Shown here: positions 45,180 through 58,089 of the stretch, one piece after another
Layout of the letters: every line of letters starts with the position of its first letter
How positions within the stretch are numbered: the stretch's first letter is position 1
Assembly (NCBI GenBank): GCA_950295325.1
Contig: OX485805.1
Location: forward strand, 51,794,758-51,858,757
Length of the DNA: 64,000 nt
Source of the DNA: Polytrichum commune
Taxonomy: Eukaryota; Streptophyta; Polytrichopsida; Polytrichales; Polytrichaceae
Direction: 5' to 3'
The notes under the pieces: generated by a model
What the model was told of the DNA's origin: nothing
Database searches by the model: none
The model's input: only the letters and a program-made list of their open reading frames with translations
Made by a program: the position numbers and the translations under genes

Positions 45180-47095
45180 TTTGTTAATTGTACCAAGAAA
45201 AGAAAAGAAAATAATGTTTTTTAATTACATGGTTAGTGAAGTGATTAAACTTCATACAAATAATGTAATTGTTCAAAGAAAATAAATTCATCAATTAAAA
45301 AAGATTGTTAATTGTTTGTAGGCTTTGTTCCAAACATTCACATCTTAACATTCTTACAAAGAGTCATGGAAAAATAGAATGAAATGACTTAGACTAGTAG
45401 AGTTTTCATGTTTGCTTTACATAACATGGCGCTATTTGATTGAATTCACATAAATGTTGACTCCTTTACAAAATTGTTGTGGATTTTGCATGTCTGCAAT
45501 TTAAAATTTCATTTCAATAGATTTATATTCATAACATCACTCAACTTAGACATAGTGTTTTGTGAGCCATGGCTAAGATTCTAGAATATTATGTGAATTT
45601 AGTTTGAACTCATCAAACATTGATTTCTTAAATGTTGCATGGTCATAATCTACTCTCCTTCCCTTCTAGTACATTTTGCCCTCCTCTAATTGCGCCCATG
45701 TTCAATTTTTTGCAAGGAAGACAATTATAGAATCCGCATAAAGTTGGAATGTTGCAAGGAAAAGAAGAAGTGAAAAATAACAAATAAACAACATGCTAAA
45801 TAAATGACCAACAATAAAATGAGCAAAAAAAAATCAAGAAAACCGATAAGATGGATGTGATTGAGGTTGGTGAATTTGATGAAAAAGAAAAAGACATGAT
45901 AATAATCCAGTGAAGATATTTTGAAGCGCATCACTTTATTAATATACAAGGAGTAACGGACAAATTTTTTACAAAAATGAATAATATAATTTTAAAAAAC
46001 GTTAGTTAATTATTTTTAACAAAAGTAAGGTTGCATTAGGATGTATGAAGTTGAATGAGGATGAATGAAGTTGAATGCGGTTGTATATGTATGTTGAACC
46101 CATAGAATGCTTTGGCCTCATTTGTTACCCCTTGCTATATTTAAAATTTTCAACACGCGAGAAGGTTTGAACCCTCCTCACTAACCCATCTCATAGTCTC
46201 TATCTCTATCTATTCAATTTTTTTTCATGTACAACATGCTCTAAATTTTTTTATGTTGATTTATCTTTATATTCATAGATTTAAGTTTTTTTTTTGTTTT
46301 CATTCTATTTTCTATGTGTGTTAACTCTTGGATCAAATTACAAATTTAATTAATGGCTACAATAAAAGGTTTTAATCATTCTTAGTCATCATGCAAAAAT
46401 AATTCTAATTTATTTTTCATAACATATGATTGACAAAAAGACTAGTAAGGTTTCAAGAACTAATAGAAAACAAAGATATAGATGGTTTCATGAAATATTT
46501 GAATGGCATGGCAACATGGCAAGCGTGCATAACGATATCCATATAAGTTCTATAGAATCATGGGAAAAATATATCATTCCATCTATACCTACTTCATATC
46601 GAGCAACTACTACTATACCGCCAATTGTTACACTATCAATTGCTGCAATATAAAAAAAACAAAACAATAAAGTAAGCAAAATCAATAGAAGATTGAAGTT
46701 TTGCTAGAATATGTTGTTGGTAATTATAAACTCTTCTTACATCATTCCAAGAATCCACAAATTTTGTAAGGAACATGGATAAATTCATTGTTACTCATCT
46801 ACATAAATTATAGTTGTTATTTTATTGAATATACTGCACTACCACTCTTTGTTTTTGAGATGTTGGATTTTTTTCATATATTCTACTACCACAAGCTTTC
46901 ATCCAATAATTCATGCATCATTATAGCTTCACGGAAAAGGTCATCTGTTTTCTCATATTTTCTCACTAAAAGTAAATTTGTTTATACATCAATTACTTCA
47001 TATGCAATTGGAGCATTTTTCCTAGCTAGAAGTTTTATTTTCACTTCAAAAAATATAAATTTTTATTCCCATAATTCTCTGCCTTCTCGTATTTT
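45180..47095. other. AT-rich stretch
   Basis: Very AT-rich with long A and T runs. A plus-strand frame at 46426-46653 is mildly protein-like (R-W-F-H-E-I-F-E-W-H) but not identified. Part of this may be the flank of the PIF/Harbinger element. Confidence 0.3.
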
Positions 47096-47099
47096 TTTT

Positions 47100-47930
47100 C
47101 ATTAATTCTTCTAACCAATCTCTTTTTTTGTTTCAATACTCCATTCATCCTCGATCCCTTCATTGTTTACAATGCATAAGTTGCACAATATTATACAATT
47201 TGTTATAATATGGGCCATGTTTCTCAAATATACTTCATAACGTTTTATTATATGCCTTTATCTACCCTTTTAAGTTCCAAATGCCCTTTCTATTCACATT
47301 CTAGTTGAAGAATTAATAGAAATCTAATTTGCTTGCTTCCCAAATAATGCAACATTTCTATTTTTAAATGGATGGTACATCCAAGGCCTTACCATATATG
47401 CAATGTCTCTTATAAATTTATATGGTTGAAAAATAACCCAATCGTGAAGATTTCCTACCCAACCAAACCCATAATCCCGTGGTTCGACAATTTCTTATAA
47501 AAATGTTGAATGAAAAGACTTTCTACAGTAGTAGTCTTGTCTGCCAACTACCGGAGCTAAAACAATAATATATGACCCATCTATTGTCCCTATGATGTAA
47601 AGTACATCATTCAAATGCTTATACCTTGAAGCTAAAACATACTTGCAGTTCATTTGGAGTTTGTATAAAAATTGGTTGAAAATGTTCCTAACAACTATAC
47701 AAAACTCTCTTATTATTTTTGATAATGTACTATTGTGAACTCCATACAAGTCTCTTATGTTTTGCAACCATCATCACTATCCAACATATGCAATGATATT
47801 GCTACCTCTTTTGTACAAACATAGTAATCCTTAAAACATGTATCTCCTTTCTTCAAATAAGGACCCAACCTCTCGCACAAAATTTTGAATGTAATGTATT
47901 TCACTCGAGTTCGTTTCCTTTTTTTTTCCC
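47100..47930 (-). pseudogene. PIF/Harbinger transposase (DDE_Tnp_4 type) pseudogene
   Basis: Reading leftwards on the minus strand, with frame changes: LGPYLKKGDTCFKDYYVCTK (near 47850), then RDLYGVHNSTLSKIIREFC (an HTH typical of HARBI1-like proteins), then GTIDGSYIIVLAPVVGRQDYY (first catalytic Asp near 47580), then DYGFGWVGNLHDWVIF (second Asp, near 47440), RPWMYHPFKN, and S-T-R-M-x-I-E-R-A-F-G (catalytic Glu near 47300). All three DDE residues can be placed, but at least one frameshift (near 47770) and several stops kill it. The C-terminus fades near 47100. No Myb/SANT partner ORF was found. Confidence 0.8.
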
Positions 47931-50900
47931 TCCATCCACGAATCCAACACCAAGCGGCCTACAAATCCATACATCTGTACATCTATTCTCGACTCATTAT
48001 GCTCCTCTCCCAATGCCCCATGCTCTCATAAAACCAAGCTGAAAATTATAAGTTTCTTTCATTCTTTTTGCAAAAACAATGCTTGAATGTCCTATACATG
48101 CTTCACAAGCATGTATAAAAACATGTCTAATTCTAAAAGAAAAATAAGTCTCCTCCTCCTCTCCTCCATTGCAACTATGTTTGCTGAAATTCAAGGTAAA
48201 AACAAGCGGAAAAAAAAGATAATTGAAGGGAAGAGAAATGAAGCCAAAAGAAGACAAGAGAATGGTCAAACTTGATTTTTTTTGTTTTTTTCAAAACTGT
48301 CATTTTTGGGCACATATTAAAATAATGAGCACATTCATTTTTTGATACATGGGTCATTCCTCTTGGTCCACATTGGGCTTGCACCTAGCGAAGGGCCCAA
48401 AGACTTTGTAAATTGGTTTTTTAAGAAATCAGACCATGGAAGTTGGACCATGGAAAAATGCCATCTCCCACGATCCGACTTCATGGTCCATGGTGTAAAC
48501 CGACCCTCACTTGGCACTACACTAAATATGATGTTTAGTGTTGTATAGTATTTTATATCATTATGGTGATTTTTTGGATGACACTTGTAATGAATAAATG
48601 AAAAAATATTGTCTTGGATGATGGATGAATTCATCCATTGGCCAAAACCCTACCTTCTCTTGTCAACAATTTGTGATGAAATATTGTCAGGGAAGATTGG
48701 AATTTGGATGATAAATCACTTGGGAAGAGACAATAAATGCAAATGTGTAAATCTTTAATCCCCGAAAAATATTACAAAGAATGACAAATAAAGTTGGGCT
48801 AACATTTAGTGTTGGTGACACTATTCGAAAGTTTACAATTAGTATTGAGCAAGAGAATTAGAATTGGTGACATTGAATATCATATTTAATGTACTTATTT
48901 ATGTATCAGTCTTATTCAAGGTATGTGGTTTGTGTAGGTTGCAAGGATAGTTTATTATCATTGCCATTACTTTATTGCGCATGTGATGTTCGTAGGGGAT
49001 AACGGGTACGAGTCACCATGTTGGTTAAGGAGAATTGTAGTTAAATTCTGGATATGGCAAAAAAAAATCCATTGGAAACATTCAAGGAAGATTTTAAAGG
49101 TGATTTGTATATCATTCTAGGTATTTCAAATACATTTTATTAGGTCAATCACATTATCATTTCGGGGTAGTTCAAGATTTGGAGTTATGAGTTATTTCTT
49201 TTGACATAATTTTTTTCTTTTCAAAATCACTCAATCACAACACATGTAATTTGTGACAATCACTCAACCTCATATTATTTTCCTAGGCAATAGTTTGGCA
49301 GTGAGTTCGTTTTAAATGAACCCAGTGTGGTGCATAAGCATAGGCGCAATCATTGGTAATAGTTTTGCATCAATATCCCATTTGAGTCGTGTTACCAAAG
49401 CCTATGGCACATTGGTGTAGTCAATAGTCCAGTTTTAGTTAAGACCTTTTTGTTATAACTTGAATAAGTAGTACATTCATCCTTCCAAGCTTCTCCATTT
49501 TTCTTCATTAGTTCTTAAATAATTATACAATCATGCAATGGTCTTTACCAAGTCTCAGTCATTTTATTTCTCTTGGATACATTTTTCTTTGTCTATTGAG
49601 TTCATTAGTGACTTTTTGTAGTCCAAGGCCTTTACAAGTTAACCTTTTAAATATCATAGATTATTGACCTTCCAACTTTCTTCTTCTTCAAACAATCTCA
49701 TGGTTACAATCAAGTTAGAATATGTTAATAGTATAATGACATACATTGTCATTTATAACCGAGTCCTCTCAATCTTATCCAATATATAATTATTGCAAAG
49801 AATAGTCTCCTTTAGGGCTACTTCATGTTTCATTGAATATTTTTCTTTCATATTTTTTACGAATGACCCAAGTTTAATTCTTTAATCAATCATTCCTATG
49901 AGATCATTCACAAATGGATACTCAAGACAATCTTGTCTTCATAAGCGATTGCTTACAATAGTATTAGACACATGGTTTGGATTAATTCTTCCTAATTCAT
50001 TATAGTCATTACATATTTTATATGTTCCAACAAAATATTTCTCTTTGGGTAATTGGTCTTGTTGTAGAAACTCTCATACCCTAGCCTCCCAAGCAATGGC
50101 CTTCACCATCTATTTTTTATAATATGTACTTTGATATTAGTTGCAATAGTCATGTTGCTATACTTAATAATATTTATCCAACACATGAGTTGGGTTGATT
50201 GGGCTCTCTTCTAGTTGGACAAATTAATAACATAAGGTTTCAATTTTGACAAATTCTACTTTACTTATGTGAAACACTCACATCCTTTAAGGCAATAGCT
50301 TCGCCCTTACAACCTCGTTGGTTGTTAATATAGACGTGCAATTACTCATAGAGCATCGATTGTGTGACTATGATTGTACACATGCAATCTTATCAGCAGA
50401 TAGACATAAATATTAGGAGATCTCCGTATCAAAATTTTAAACATGTTTATTCATGAGCTACTACTCAAACTACAGGTTCAATCATGTGATGTCATTAGCA
50501 ACAATCTATCTCAAATTTTACTTCATCGAATGATGCAAAGATAGTTTGTGCGTAAGATGGATCAAGGAATCACTCCTTCTCACATTATACATATAGTCAC
50601 TAGTTCACTCAACTAGGGTAGATAGAAAAATAAACAAAGAACAATCCTTGATCCTTGATGTTCTACAAGATGATGGCCTTATCAGCCAAAAAACACACAA
50701 TCTTTTCTCCATAATAAAATGCTTTGAGTTACTCTCCAAAATAGTCATCCTACTCAATGTTTTTCAATTCCTTTGTGTATGTTTCTTTTTAAAGTGATAA
50801 CCCCTCCTATCATACCATAGGCTTATGGGAACTCTCTCTCTCTCTCTCTAAGCTATGGCCCAAATTCGGCACATGTAAATGAAATGTTGATTTAAAAACA

Positions 50901-52049
50901 AAACCTAATTTCACATTATTTTCTCATTGGAGCAAGAAATGTTTTTTTTTTACTCCACATGAACCAAGTCCAATTGCCTGAATATTGTGATCTTTCAAGC
51001 TTTTTGTGTCCATTTTGGTTACACTCCACATATTTGTCTACATTGATCGTTGAAGTGTTGAACATCAACCGGTTACTTCTCAAACTTAAATGGATCATGA
51101 GTAACTAGTGGTCGGTTCCTATGGTTCATTTTTAACCTTGATTGTGAAACATACTGCACTTCCAATTTGCTACAAAGAGTACAATGTAAGGTGTAACATT
51201 CTTCACTTACACCTTCCTAAAAAGATATGCTAATGTGAAGCATACCTTATGTTACACTTCACAACATAAGCTTACGTGAAAACTAAGATACATGCTCATC
51301 TCAAGTGTCATAGACATAAAACGTGTGTTTGGCGTTTGGTCATGGTGATGTTGTTTGCTTTGTTTCTCAAGATGAGGTGGAAGGGACTTTTTGGAAAAAA
51401 GTGGAGGATTCTTTCTGAGCCTTTTTTGTTTGTTTTCTTTTTTTCCTTTTTTCTTTAGTAAGTAAAGTATGTGGTTATGTAAAAGATGACATGTAATTTC
51501 TTGGTTTTGGGTGGGAAGCAGCTCAAAATTATTGCATCTCCCAATGATAAATAAATAACAGTTGTATCAACAGTAAATTGGCCTAGGAACCCAAATAGTT
51601 GGCACTTTTGGAAGCTCTAGGAACCCAAAAAGGTTGGTGGGCGTGCCTTGACTTTTTAACCACACAAAGTGGGAGGTGGGATGGTTTATTAGAAGAATTA
51701 CGTGGCCATGTGCCTACCTATCCATTTGAAATCTACGAAGGTATGTAACTTTGGTGAGGGAGAGAGGAAATTCTTGTATATGGGCATACCTCTCATCCAT
51801 CCAACATAAAAACTTGACCCACTATAGGTTTGTTGTCGATTCATCTCAAATGACTGTAAGTAAACTAATTCAAGGTCTTTAATTTATGTGTCAAATAACC
51901 TAAATTAAGTGATCTTTGAGTTGCATATTATTAATGGATTTTATGTTGAATGAATGAGAGGTACGCTCATATATGACGATTCCCTCTATCCCTTTGGTGA
52001 GCAACCCATCTAATGGATACCTCTTTACTTGATGCAAAGTGAGAAACAA
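47931..52049. other. Long AT-rich stretch without genes
   Basis: No recognisable protein, RNA or structured repeat, apart from a (CT)9 microsatellite at 50832-50849, a possible GAGGGTCGGTTTACAC element end near 48490-48515, and a solitary ATCAACCGGTTACTTCTCAAAC near 51064 related to the 68-bp repeat at 12843. Confidence 0.35.
50832..50849 (+). repeat. (CT)9 microsatellite
   Basis: Nine CT repeats within an AT-rich stretch. Confidence 0.95.
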
Positions 52050-52392
52050 CACTAATGAGTCCTAAAATTGTGGGCCCCTATAAATTCTTAGAGCCATGTT
52101 GATTTTCATAATGAAACTTTTCAACCCACTCCATATTTCTAGTCAAATATTAGTGTGGGCCACAGTCATATTGTTCTTCTAGAAACTTAACGTGGGTGAT
52201 TATTTCAATTTGTGCTATTTTTATCCTATAACTATTACTCAATATGTTGGTTGGAAGTCTTCATGAAGACTTAGGGGAAGACTCAAGATCTTGGACCCAC
52301 ATTATGTCCACCTTGACTAGAAAATTAGTGTGATCCACATTAATTTTTTCTAAGCTAATTTTCCACCCACACTAATAGGATTATTTAGTGTA
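52050..52392. mobile_element. Diverged relative of the 21768 element
   Basis: Left end CACTAATGAGTCCTAAAATTGTGGGCC and right end ...ACACTAATAGGATTATTTAGTG correspond to the ends at 21768-21964, with a longer interior that repeats GTGTGGGCCACA-type motifs. No TSD seen. Confidence 0.45.
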
Positions 52393-53290
52393 ATTGGCAA
52401 TAATTAGAAGCACTTAGAATATTATTTTAAGGACCATGTACTTACACAACATGTTGGCTAATTTGAAGGAAAACAAATCAATCCTTAACACTATCCACTT
52501 TGTAGGCCCTACCATAATATTATCTATCACCCTTGGATAGTTGAGTGGGCCTTGGACCCTACCCACAAGATGTCATGAGTATAATAATAAAAACCAAAGT
52601 GTTGTGAACAATGTTAGCCTTATCTCATGCTTATCTAAAGCGAGCGGACCTAAAACTGTGGTTACAGTGGCACACAACAACCAAGATTCCCACCTCATTC
52701 CCAGTCAACATAGTAATAAAACACTAGTAGCAACGCAAGTGATAGAGTTAACAAATTTGTGGGTATATTTAAGCTCATAAGTGAGCTCTTATCCTAATTA
52801 ATGTCTATGCCTTATATGTTATGACTACGTTATGTCACCGAGCATTTGATCTCACTGTTATACTATAAAATATGTTTTGGTGACCTTATTGGCAAAAAGT
52901 CATGAAACTCAATTGCAACATGCTTCCTTGTACAATGGAATTGGATGGCTTGTTGTTAAACCCTTGAAAGACCAAATGAAGTCCTATATTTCTGCCATAG
53001 GTATCAATGTGATTCGTTTTATAAAAATTCAGGTAAGCATGTTAGATGTCTACCTCTTCGAATTGCACCCCCACCAATGTTACCAAGGTAAAGGAAGTTC
53101 AATGAAATCTTGGCTCTCAAAAGGAACCGATAGGTATATTTATCCAAATTAGGTCATGCTAGACTAATTTGGGATGCTTGATGCTACCAAATTATGGCAT
53201 TTCAACTATATAAGCAAACACCCTATGACAATGTAGTTGAATGTGTTTTAAACCTAGTTGAGTGTGTGGGACTTAGCTCAAAACAACACA
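52393..53290. other. Non-coding stretch
   Basis: No gene recognised. Near 53065-53095 lies an isolated CCCCCACCAATGTTACCAAGG, an end of the 28976-29283 family. Confidence 0.35.
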
Positions 53291-53295
53291 TTTGC

Positions 53296-53484
53296 TCATT
53301 GTCTAAATGTCAAGTTAAGATGGCTGGATATGGACAATGTCTTATAATATTTTTTCGCGTATAGATACATTTGCAAGTCATAATGAACATTGTTATGGGT
53401 CATGTGCACTTGCATTACTTCAAGAATCCATAAAAGTTTCACATGTGTTCCATCAATAGCAAGCATAGTCTTCATGTTCCTCAT
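53296..53484 (-). pseudogene. Possible transposase fragment (IDGTH motif)
   Basis: Starting at an in-frame ATG, the minus strand reads MKTMLAIDGTHVKLLWILEV and ends with a stop about 40 codons on. I-D-G-T-H is the first catalytic-Asp context of PIF/Harbinger and some other DDE transposases, but the rest does not match strongly and no second Asp or Glu is visible. Could be coincidence. Confidence 0.25.
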
Positions 53485-53924
53485 TTGAATTTGCTAATGT
53501 GCCCGTGTAACTCAAGGTGAGTGCGCAAAGTGTCAACAATAGGTGCGCTAATCTAAAGCCTTAAAGCTTTGAGAGGCCATTACATGCCTCAAGATGTCAT
53601 ACAATGGGGATTGAGAAATCTTATTGATAGTTTTATGTAAGCACGTGTCATAAATGATCATATCTAAAATTAGCCCAATTACTATATGCATTGTTTGGAT
53701 TGGATCATACGTATATGTAGAATGAAATGTAAAAAGAAAGAATTGAGCTCGTATAAATGACCCAGAGTAAATGAAATACCAATATATAAAATTACAATTA
53801 TGACACATGATTGTATTTCCATTTTCATTTTTTGAAATGTTGTGGTTAGCATCATAGTTCAATACCATACAACTAACATCATATTATCGGATACTTTTGG
53901 GAGGGTTATATAAATTGTCATGTA

Positions 53925-54160
53925 TCTTGTACAAATACACAACCGGTCTTTTAAGGATGAGTTAAGGTCGATCATTCCAAGCTCAACAACCAACATAACT
54001 AGGACTTGGGATAACCTATATGACAATTTAGCGAGCTCAAGAAATTCCACTTTGAAAATAAGGAACATATTCATACGAACTCCAAAAATAATGAGAAAAA
54101 TGGCTATGATCTTGATTTGGATTTGCTAACCATCTCATATCTAAACTATGAGAAGTGGGC
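53925..54160 (+). repeat. Dispersed repeat family E, copy
   Basis: Shares TTGATTTGGATTTGCTAACC, CTATATGACAATTTAGCGAG, CATATTCATACGAACTCC and a terminal TATGAGAAGTGGG with other copies. Confidence 0.5.
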
Positions 54161-54887
54161 TAGTTATTGATTTTTTTTAAAGAAAAAAACCTCATTTAAG
54201 ATATGTCTACTATATGTTAGTAAATGCAAAAGAACAAAACATAACATCACTCTTGGCTATTGTTCGTTGTTACCCAAACACATGTGGCTTGCCCACATGG
54301 ACCTTGCACAACAACCTCATCCATTTCTTTATAATTTATGGGAACATTCCGGATATAAACAAACCGTCAATATGGATATAAACAAACCGTCGGTTTAACA
54401 TGTCGGAAGAAACAACTCTCAAGGAGAATATTGTTCATTCTACAAGAAGGCCTCGACATAAAAGGAGCCATATACTCTCAAAATCCCAACTTCATGATGG
54501 AACACCCTAGTGTTGAGTGATGTTTTGGACTTGAAAACCTACGACATGGAGTGCTCACATAAACTTCTCTTTCTATCTCCTTTTGATTCTAAGCCAAACA
54601 AAGGTGGAGTTCATCCAATATAACCAAGTGAGAGGATGCTAAGGGCCAAGTTAGACTACAGTGAAGAAGTGTAGTGGTTGGTCAAGAATTTCCGCTCAAG
54701 ACAATGCTATTTGAGGCAACGGTTGGTATAACGGACAAGATGGAAAAAAACCAAAACCAGTAAAGGAAAAAAAATAAAAAATAAAAAATCTCAAGTTGTA
54801 GTTCTCCAAAGGTCAAGTTTCTTGTCTGAGGGTTTGAGACGGCCCAGTAAACTTGACCTCTCAAGAACTTCCATGGCAAAAAGCATG

Positions 54888-55090
54888 TTGCCATGTTGGA
54901 CAACCATGTCATTTCCTCACCCATGCTTGAAGTTCTCCACAAGAAAAGTCTCGACTGCCATGTTGGACAACCATGCCATTCCTTCATCCATGCTTGAAGT
55001 TCTGCACAAGAAAAGTCTCGGCTGCCATGTTGGACAGCCATGTCATTCCTTCATCCATGCTTGAAGTTCTCCACAAGAAAAGTCTCGGCC
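54888..55090 (+). repeat. 67-bp tandem repeat, three copies
   Basis: The anchor GCCATGTTGGA occurs at 54890, 54957 and 55024, an exact 67-bp period. Each unit reads on through CCATGTCATT, TTCATCCATGCTTGAAGTTC and CACAAGAAAAGTCTCG. The period is not a multiple of three, so it is not a protein repeat. It lies just upstream of a promoter-like region. Confidence 0.9.
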
Positions 55091-55125
55091 GTAGTGCAAA
55101 ACCCGGACAATGAGAAGCCCGTTTC

Positions 55126-55330
55126 GTAGCCAATCGGGGGGCTTGATTCCCCTAAAATTCTCTTCCGGTGTACTTCTTTTACCCTAGTCCAAACTGGGCC
55201 GTAAGTTAAAGGGGCAGCTTGAGGCAGGGAAGCGCTGGCCACACATTGAAGGTGCAGGGAGGGAGGGCTGGGCTAGTTCTCATCTGAGCCAAGTATAAAA
55301 GGGGAGGTGGTGGGACGGCTATACTACTAT
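55126..55330 (+). promoter_or_regulatory. Promoter-like region with CCAAT and TATA boxes
   Basis: GC-richer DNA with AGCCAATCGG (near 55129), then AAGTATAAAAGGGGAGG (TATA near 55292). A start site about 30 bp on would fall near 55322, in CTATACTACT. The following 250 bp is leader-like (CA-rich, CTGCAGTGCTGCTGCAGCC). No long ORF follows; the product could be noncoding, a spliced gene whose coding exons I cannot see, or a transposon leader. Confidence 0.4.
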
Positions 55331-55586
55331 TCTACCACAGTACAAATAACAATAATAATAACCACAATAATAACTGCAGTGCTGCTGCAGCCGCTGGTAC
55401 TAGTACACACTACTACACCCACAATCCAGGAAGACGGGGTCCACCGTCAATAAAAGACCCCAAAAAGAAGCCCACCGTAACAAGTCCTTCACCCCGCTAA
55501 TAAGTTATGGTACCATACTTAAGGAACCTAGCTTCGGTCGGTCCCGGTCCGCTCCAAAGCACCACTCTTTGTGCACTTTCCGTGTC

Positions 55587-55730
55587 ATGGTTATGTTTGT
55601 TTTTATTGGCTCTGTCTGTAGGACAGAGGCTATGCATCAACTTCTTCGTTTAAAGGGAAAATTTCCTTACCACTTTGCGTTCACACTTGGACGTTACTTG
55701 TTCTTGTTATTTTTGGTCCACTTTATTTAA
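55587..55730 (+). CDS. Hypothetical small ORF
   Basis: First ATG frame of note downstream of the TATA region: 47 codons from ATG at 55587 to TAA at 55728. Begins MVMFVFIGSVC and ends with a hydrophobic segment (YLFLLFLVHFI), so it might be a small membrane peptide. No family recognised; it may simply be leader sequence. A short hairpin, CTCTGTCTGTAGGACAGAG, lies inside it. Confidence 0.2.
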   Translation: MVMFVFIGSVCRTEAMHQLLRLKGKFPYHFAFTLGRYLFLLFLVHFI

Positions 55731-55750
55731 TGTGGATGTTAACTATAATT

Positions 55751-55794
55751 ATGTATGTGTATGTGTATGTGTATGTATATATGTATGTATGTAT
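55751..55794 (+). repeat. (TGTATG)n short tandem repeat
   Basis: Imperfect ATGTGT/ATGTAT hexamers over about 44 bp, downstream of the promoter-like region. Confidence 0.85.
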
Positions 55795-56055
55795 AGAACT
55801 ATAATTGCTCCCTAAAATGCATTGAAAGAAATCTAGTTAACTATAGTTATTTCGGCAATTCTTGATTATTTATTCTAAAAATTTCGAGTGATATCAAAAT
55901 CCTTGACCTGCATTTGAGAAGAAGGTGCACAAAATCCAAGAAAGGTTTGATATAGTAAATAGCCATGGATTGGCATGAGCAAAGTGGACAACTATAATTG
56001 TAGTCTTTCTCATAATAAAGGACAGAGCCTCACGGTTCTACCGTTTTCTTGTGTT

Positions 56056-56144
56056 CATAACATTATTCAGTATGAATGTGGGGAATGTTCTTTGGAGTAT
56101 TGTGAGTCACACGGATCACTGTTATGGATATGAGTGATGTTATG
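56056..56144. mobile_element. Two-bp-TSD MITE family, copy e (short form)
   Basis: An 89-bp element CATAACATTATTCAGTATG ... GAGTGATGTTATG flanked by TT on both sides. Same collapsed left arm as copy b. Confidence 0.75.
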
Positions 56145-56759
56145 TTCGCCGATTAATTGTAAACATGCTTATGTTTAAGGAATGGAATGAAGAAGAATAT
56201 GAATCGAGATTTAAGGCATGATAGATGTTGACGTGTAGTTAGATGAGTAGATACAGTAGGTGGAACTGCCGACTTTGGATTTCGTTTCACGACACATGTC
56301 GATGGGGACGTAGTCACAACTTGCCCCTGTAGGTTTGTAACTTGTCAATCTTGTCCCCAACTTAAGGTCATTGGATTGACCTTGCCTTGTTTAAGGGGTT
56401 ATCCTGGCTATAAGAAGCAATCTCCGTGATCTATAATAGTTCCACCTTCCCCTTGGTAGGTGTTGTAAACTTTTCATCTCCACTTCCCAGGGAAGAAGAC
56501 ATGAAAGAAGATTGTTGTTTCCCACAAGTTATTGCCACCTTACCATGGTGGACTCTATCATGTGTGTTTGTGTGTGTATTGCATTTTCAAAGGATGTTTC
56601 ATACACCTTACTTGTTAAAGGATCCCCCCCCCCCATTGTCTCCATGTCTCGGACTCTCAAATTACTCACACTCTCAAACGCAAAGTTGCACAATACATGT
56701 GTATTGTTGCAAAAACATGTTTAGGGTCGCCTTGTCTTTGCCCTTTTTGCCATAAATTG

Positions 56760-57655
56760 TCGCAACCCAAATTCACACATAGATCAAAGGCATCCCATTG
56801 TGTACCAATGGCGGCAACCTAATGGGGCTTAATGGATTCACAATGTTGAGTTGGATGTTTAGGATACACCCTTACCGGTGTGGGTAGCTAAGGAGGTCAA
56901 ATGCCTTCGTTGAGATTAACCACGCTAGTTCTGGGAGTGGGGGAAGTTCCAAGACACCGCCCACTCATACCGACATCTAGTCTTTTATGCAAGGTCCCCA
57001 CATCACCGTCAAAGAATGGAATGTCCACCTAAAGTGAGGCCAATTAGCTATTTTGGGGTTAACTACCCCAATATACTTTGATGGGCTCTATGGACCCCTC
57101 CCCTAGTCCAATCAACACAAATCCTACACCATTAGTACACTCTTAAGTACATATTTCCAACGGCATCTCATTCATCCAACTCATATAGGACCTCAAATTT
57201 ATGCACTAAAAGGAAGTTGATAACCTTATGAGGCAACATGCAGCTCCTTTCGGGACATCACCCACACTTAGGCTCCATGAGGCTTCTTATGGTCCTTTAG
57301 CACCACTTTCAGTGCCATTTAAGCACCTAGCCACCCTTGTGTTTGCAAGGCCATCTCCATTGCTTAAGGACACTCCCCTTGGATGGCCCTCACTCACCAC
57401 CTTGCAAGACCTAGGCATCACCCCCCCAAGGTCCACTCTTGCAAGCGGTGTGCCATGCCACTCCAATCATAGTTGTCATATATGTTCCACACAAACATCC
57501 TCCAAAATGACACATGGCCACACATCCTCACTCATTGCAAACACCCACCCATTCACTGTCTCCACAATGACTTCATGTTTGTTAATGAGCTCGAGAACCC
57601 ATCGCTTCAATGAATTGTTCGTCTCATTAACAATTGTGAATTGTGTAGATTGAAA
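56760..57655 (+). pseudogene. LINE-like fragment with CCHC-type zinc motif
   Basis: Plus-strand pieces in changing frames. From an ATG at 57228 one frame is open for 141 codons, Pro/Ser/Thr-rich, passing through L-Q-D-L-G-I-T-P-P-R-S-T-L and CHSNHSCHIC. A one-frame shift then continues it as NDTWPHILTHCKHPPIHCL. C-x2-C followed by D-T-W-x-H-x-L-x(2)-C-x-H resembles the zinc motif of certain RNase-H-containing LINEs, and a comparable motif is in the next LINE fragment. Upstream (56760-57200) there are scattered protein-like bits (DTPLPVWVAKEVKCLR) with stops. It may be a diverged second copy or an upstream part of the same element. Confidence 0.4.
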
Positions 57656-58089
57656 TTTTTAGATTTAGAATTGGAGTCGAGGTGCATAAATTAAAAGAGG
57701 TAAAACTAAAGAATGTATTTCTATTCAATTGACCACATGCAAGCCTTCCCAATTGTGTTAATAATTGAACCTAAAATTATCAATGTATTTCAAGCAATAT
57801 TTTCAATCCTTCAAGGAATTGCTTGGCATTCTATTTAAGTTATATAGGGCCCACACTTGTTTTTGTTTATGATATGGATTAGGCTACAAAACAAGTAAGA
57901 CATACATGTTTATTTAAGAACATGAGTTGGCCTTGAGGCTTATTATATGTTTCCTAACTACCACCCTCAAACTCCACTCGCCCCCTCTTGAGTTCCCACC
58001 TCAACAAAGCATACATACAAACATATCCATCTTTAAAGGAAAGAAACATACCAAAGCGGGATATGGAGTATACGTTTTAGGCAACATCA

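Noticed and set aside
46140-46180. GGTTTGAACCCTCC resembling a tRNA T-loop
   Set aside because: Only the T-loop-like motif is present; no cloverleaf.
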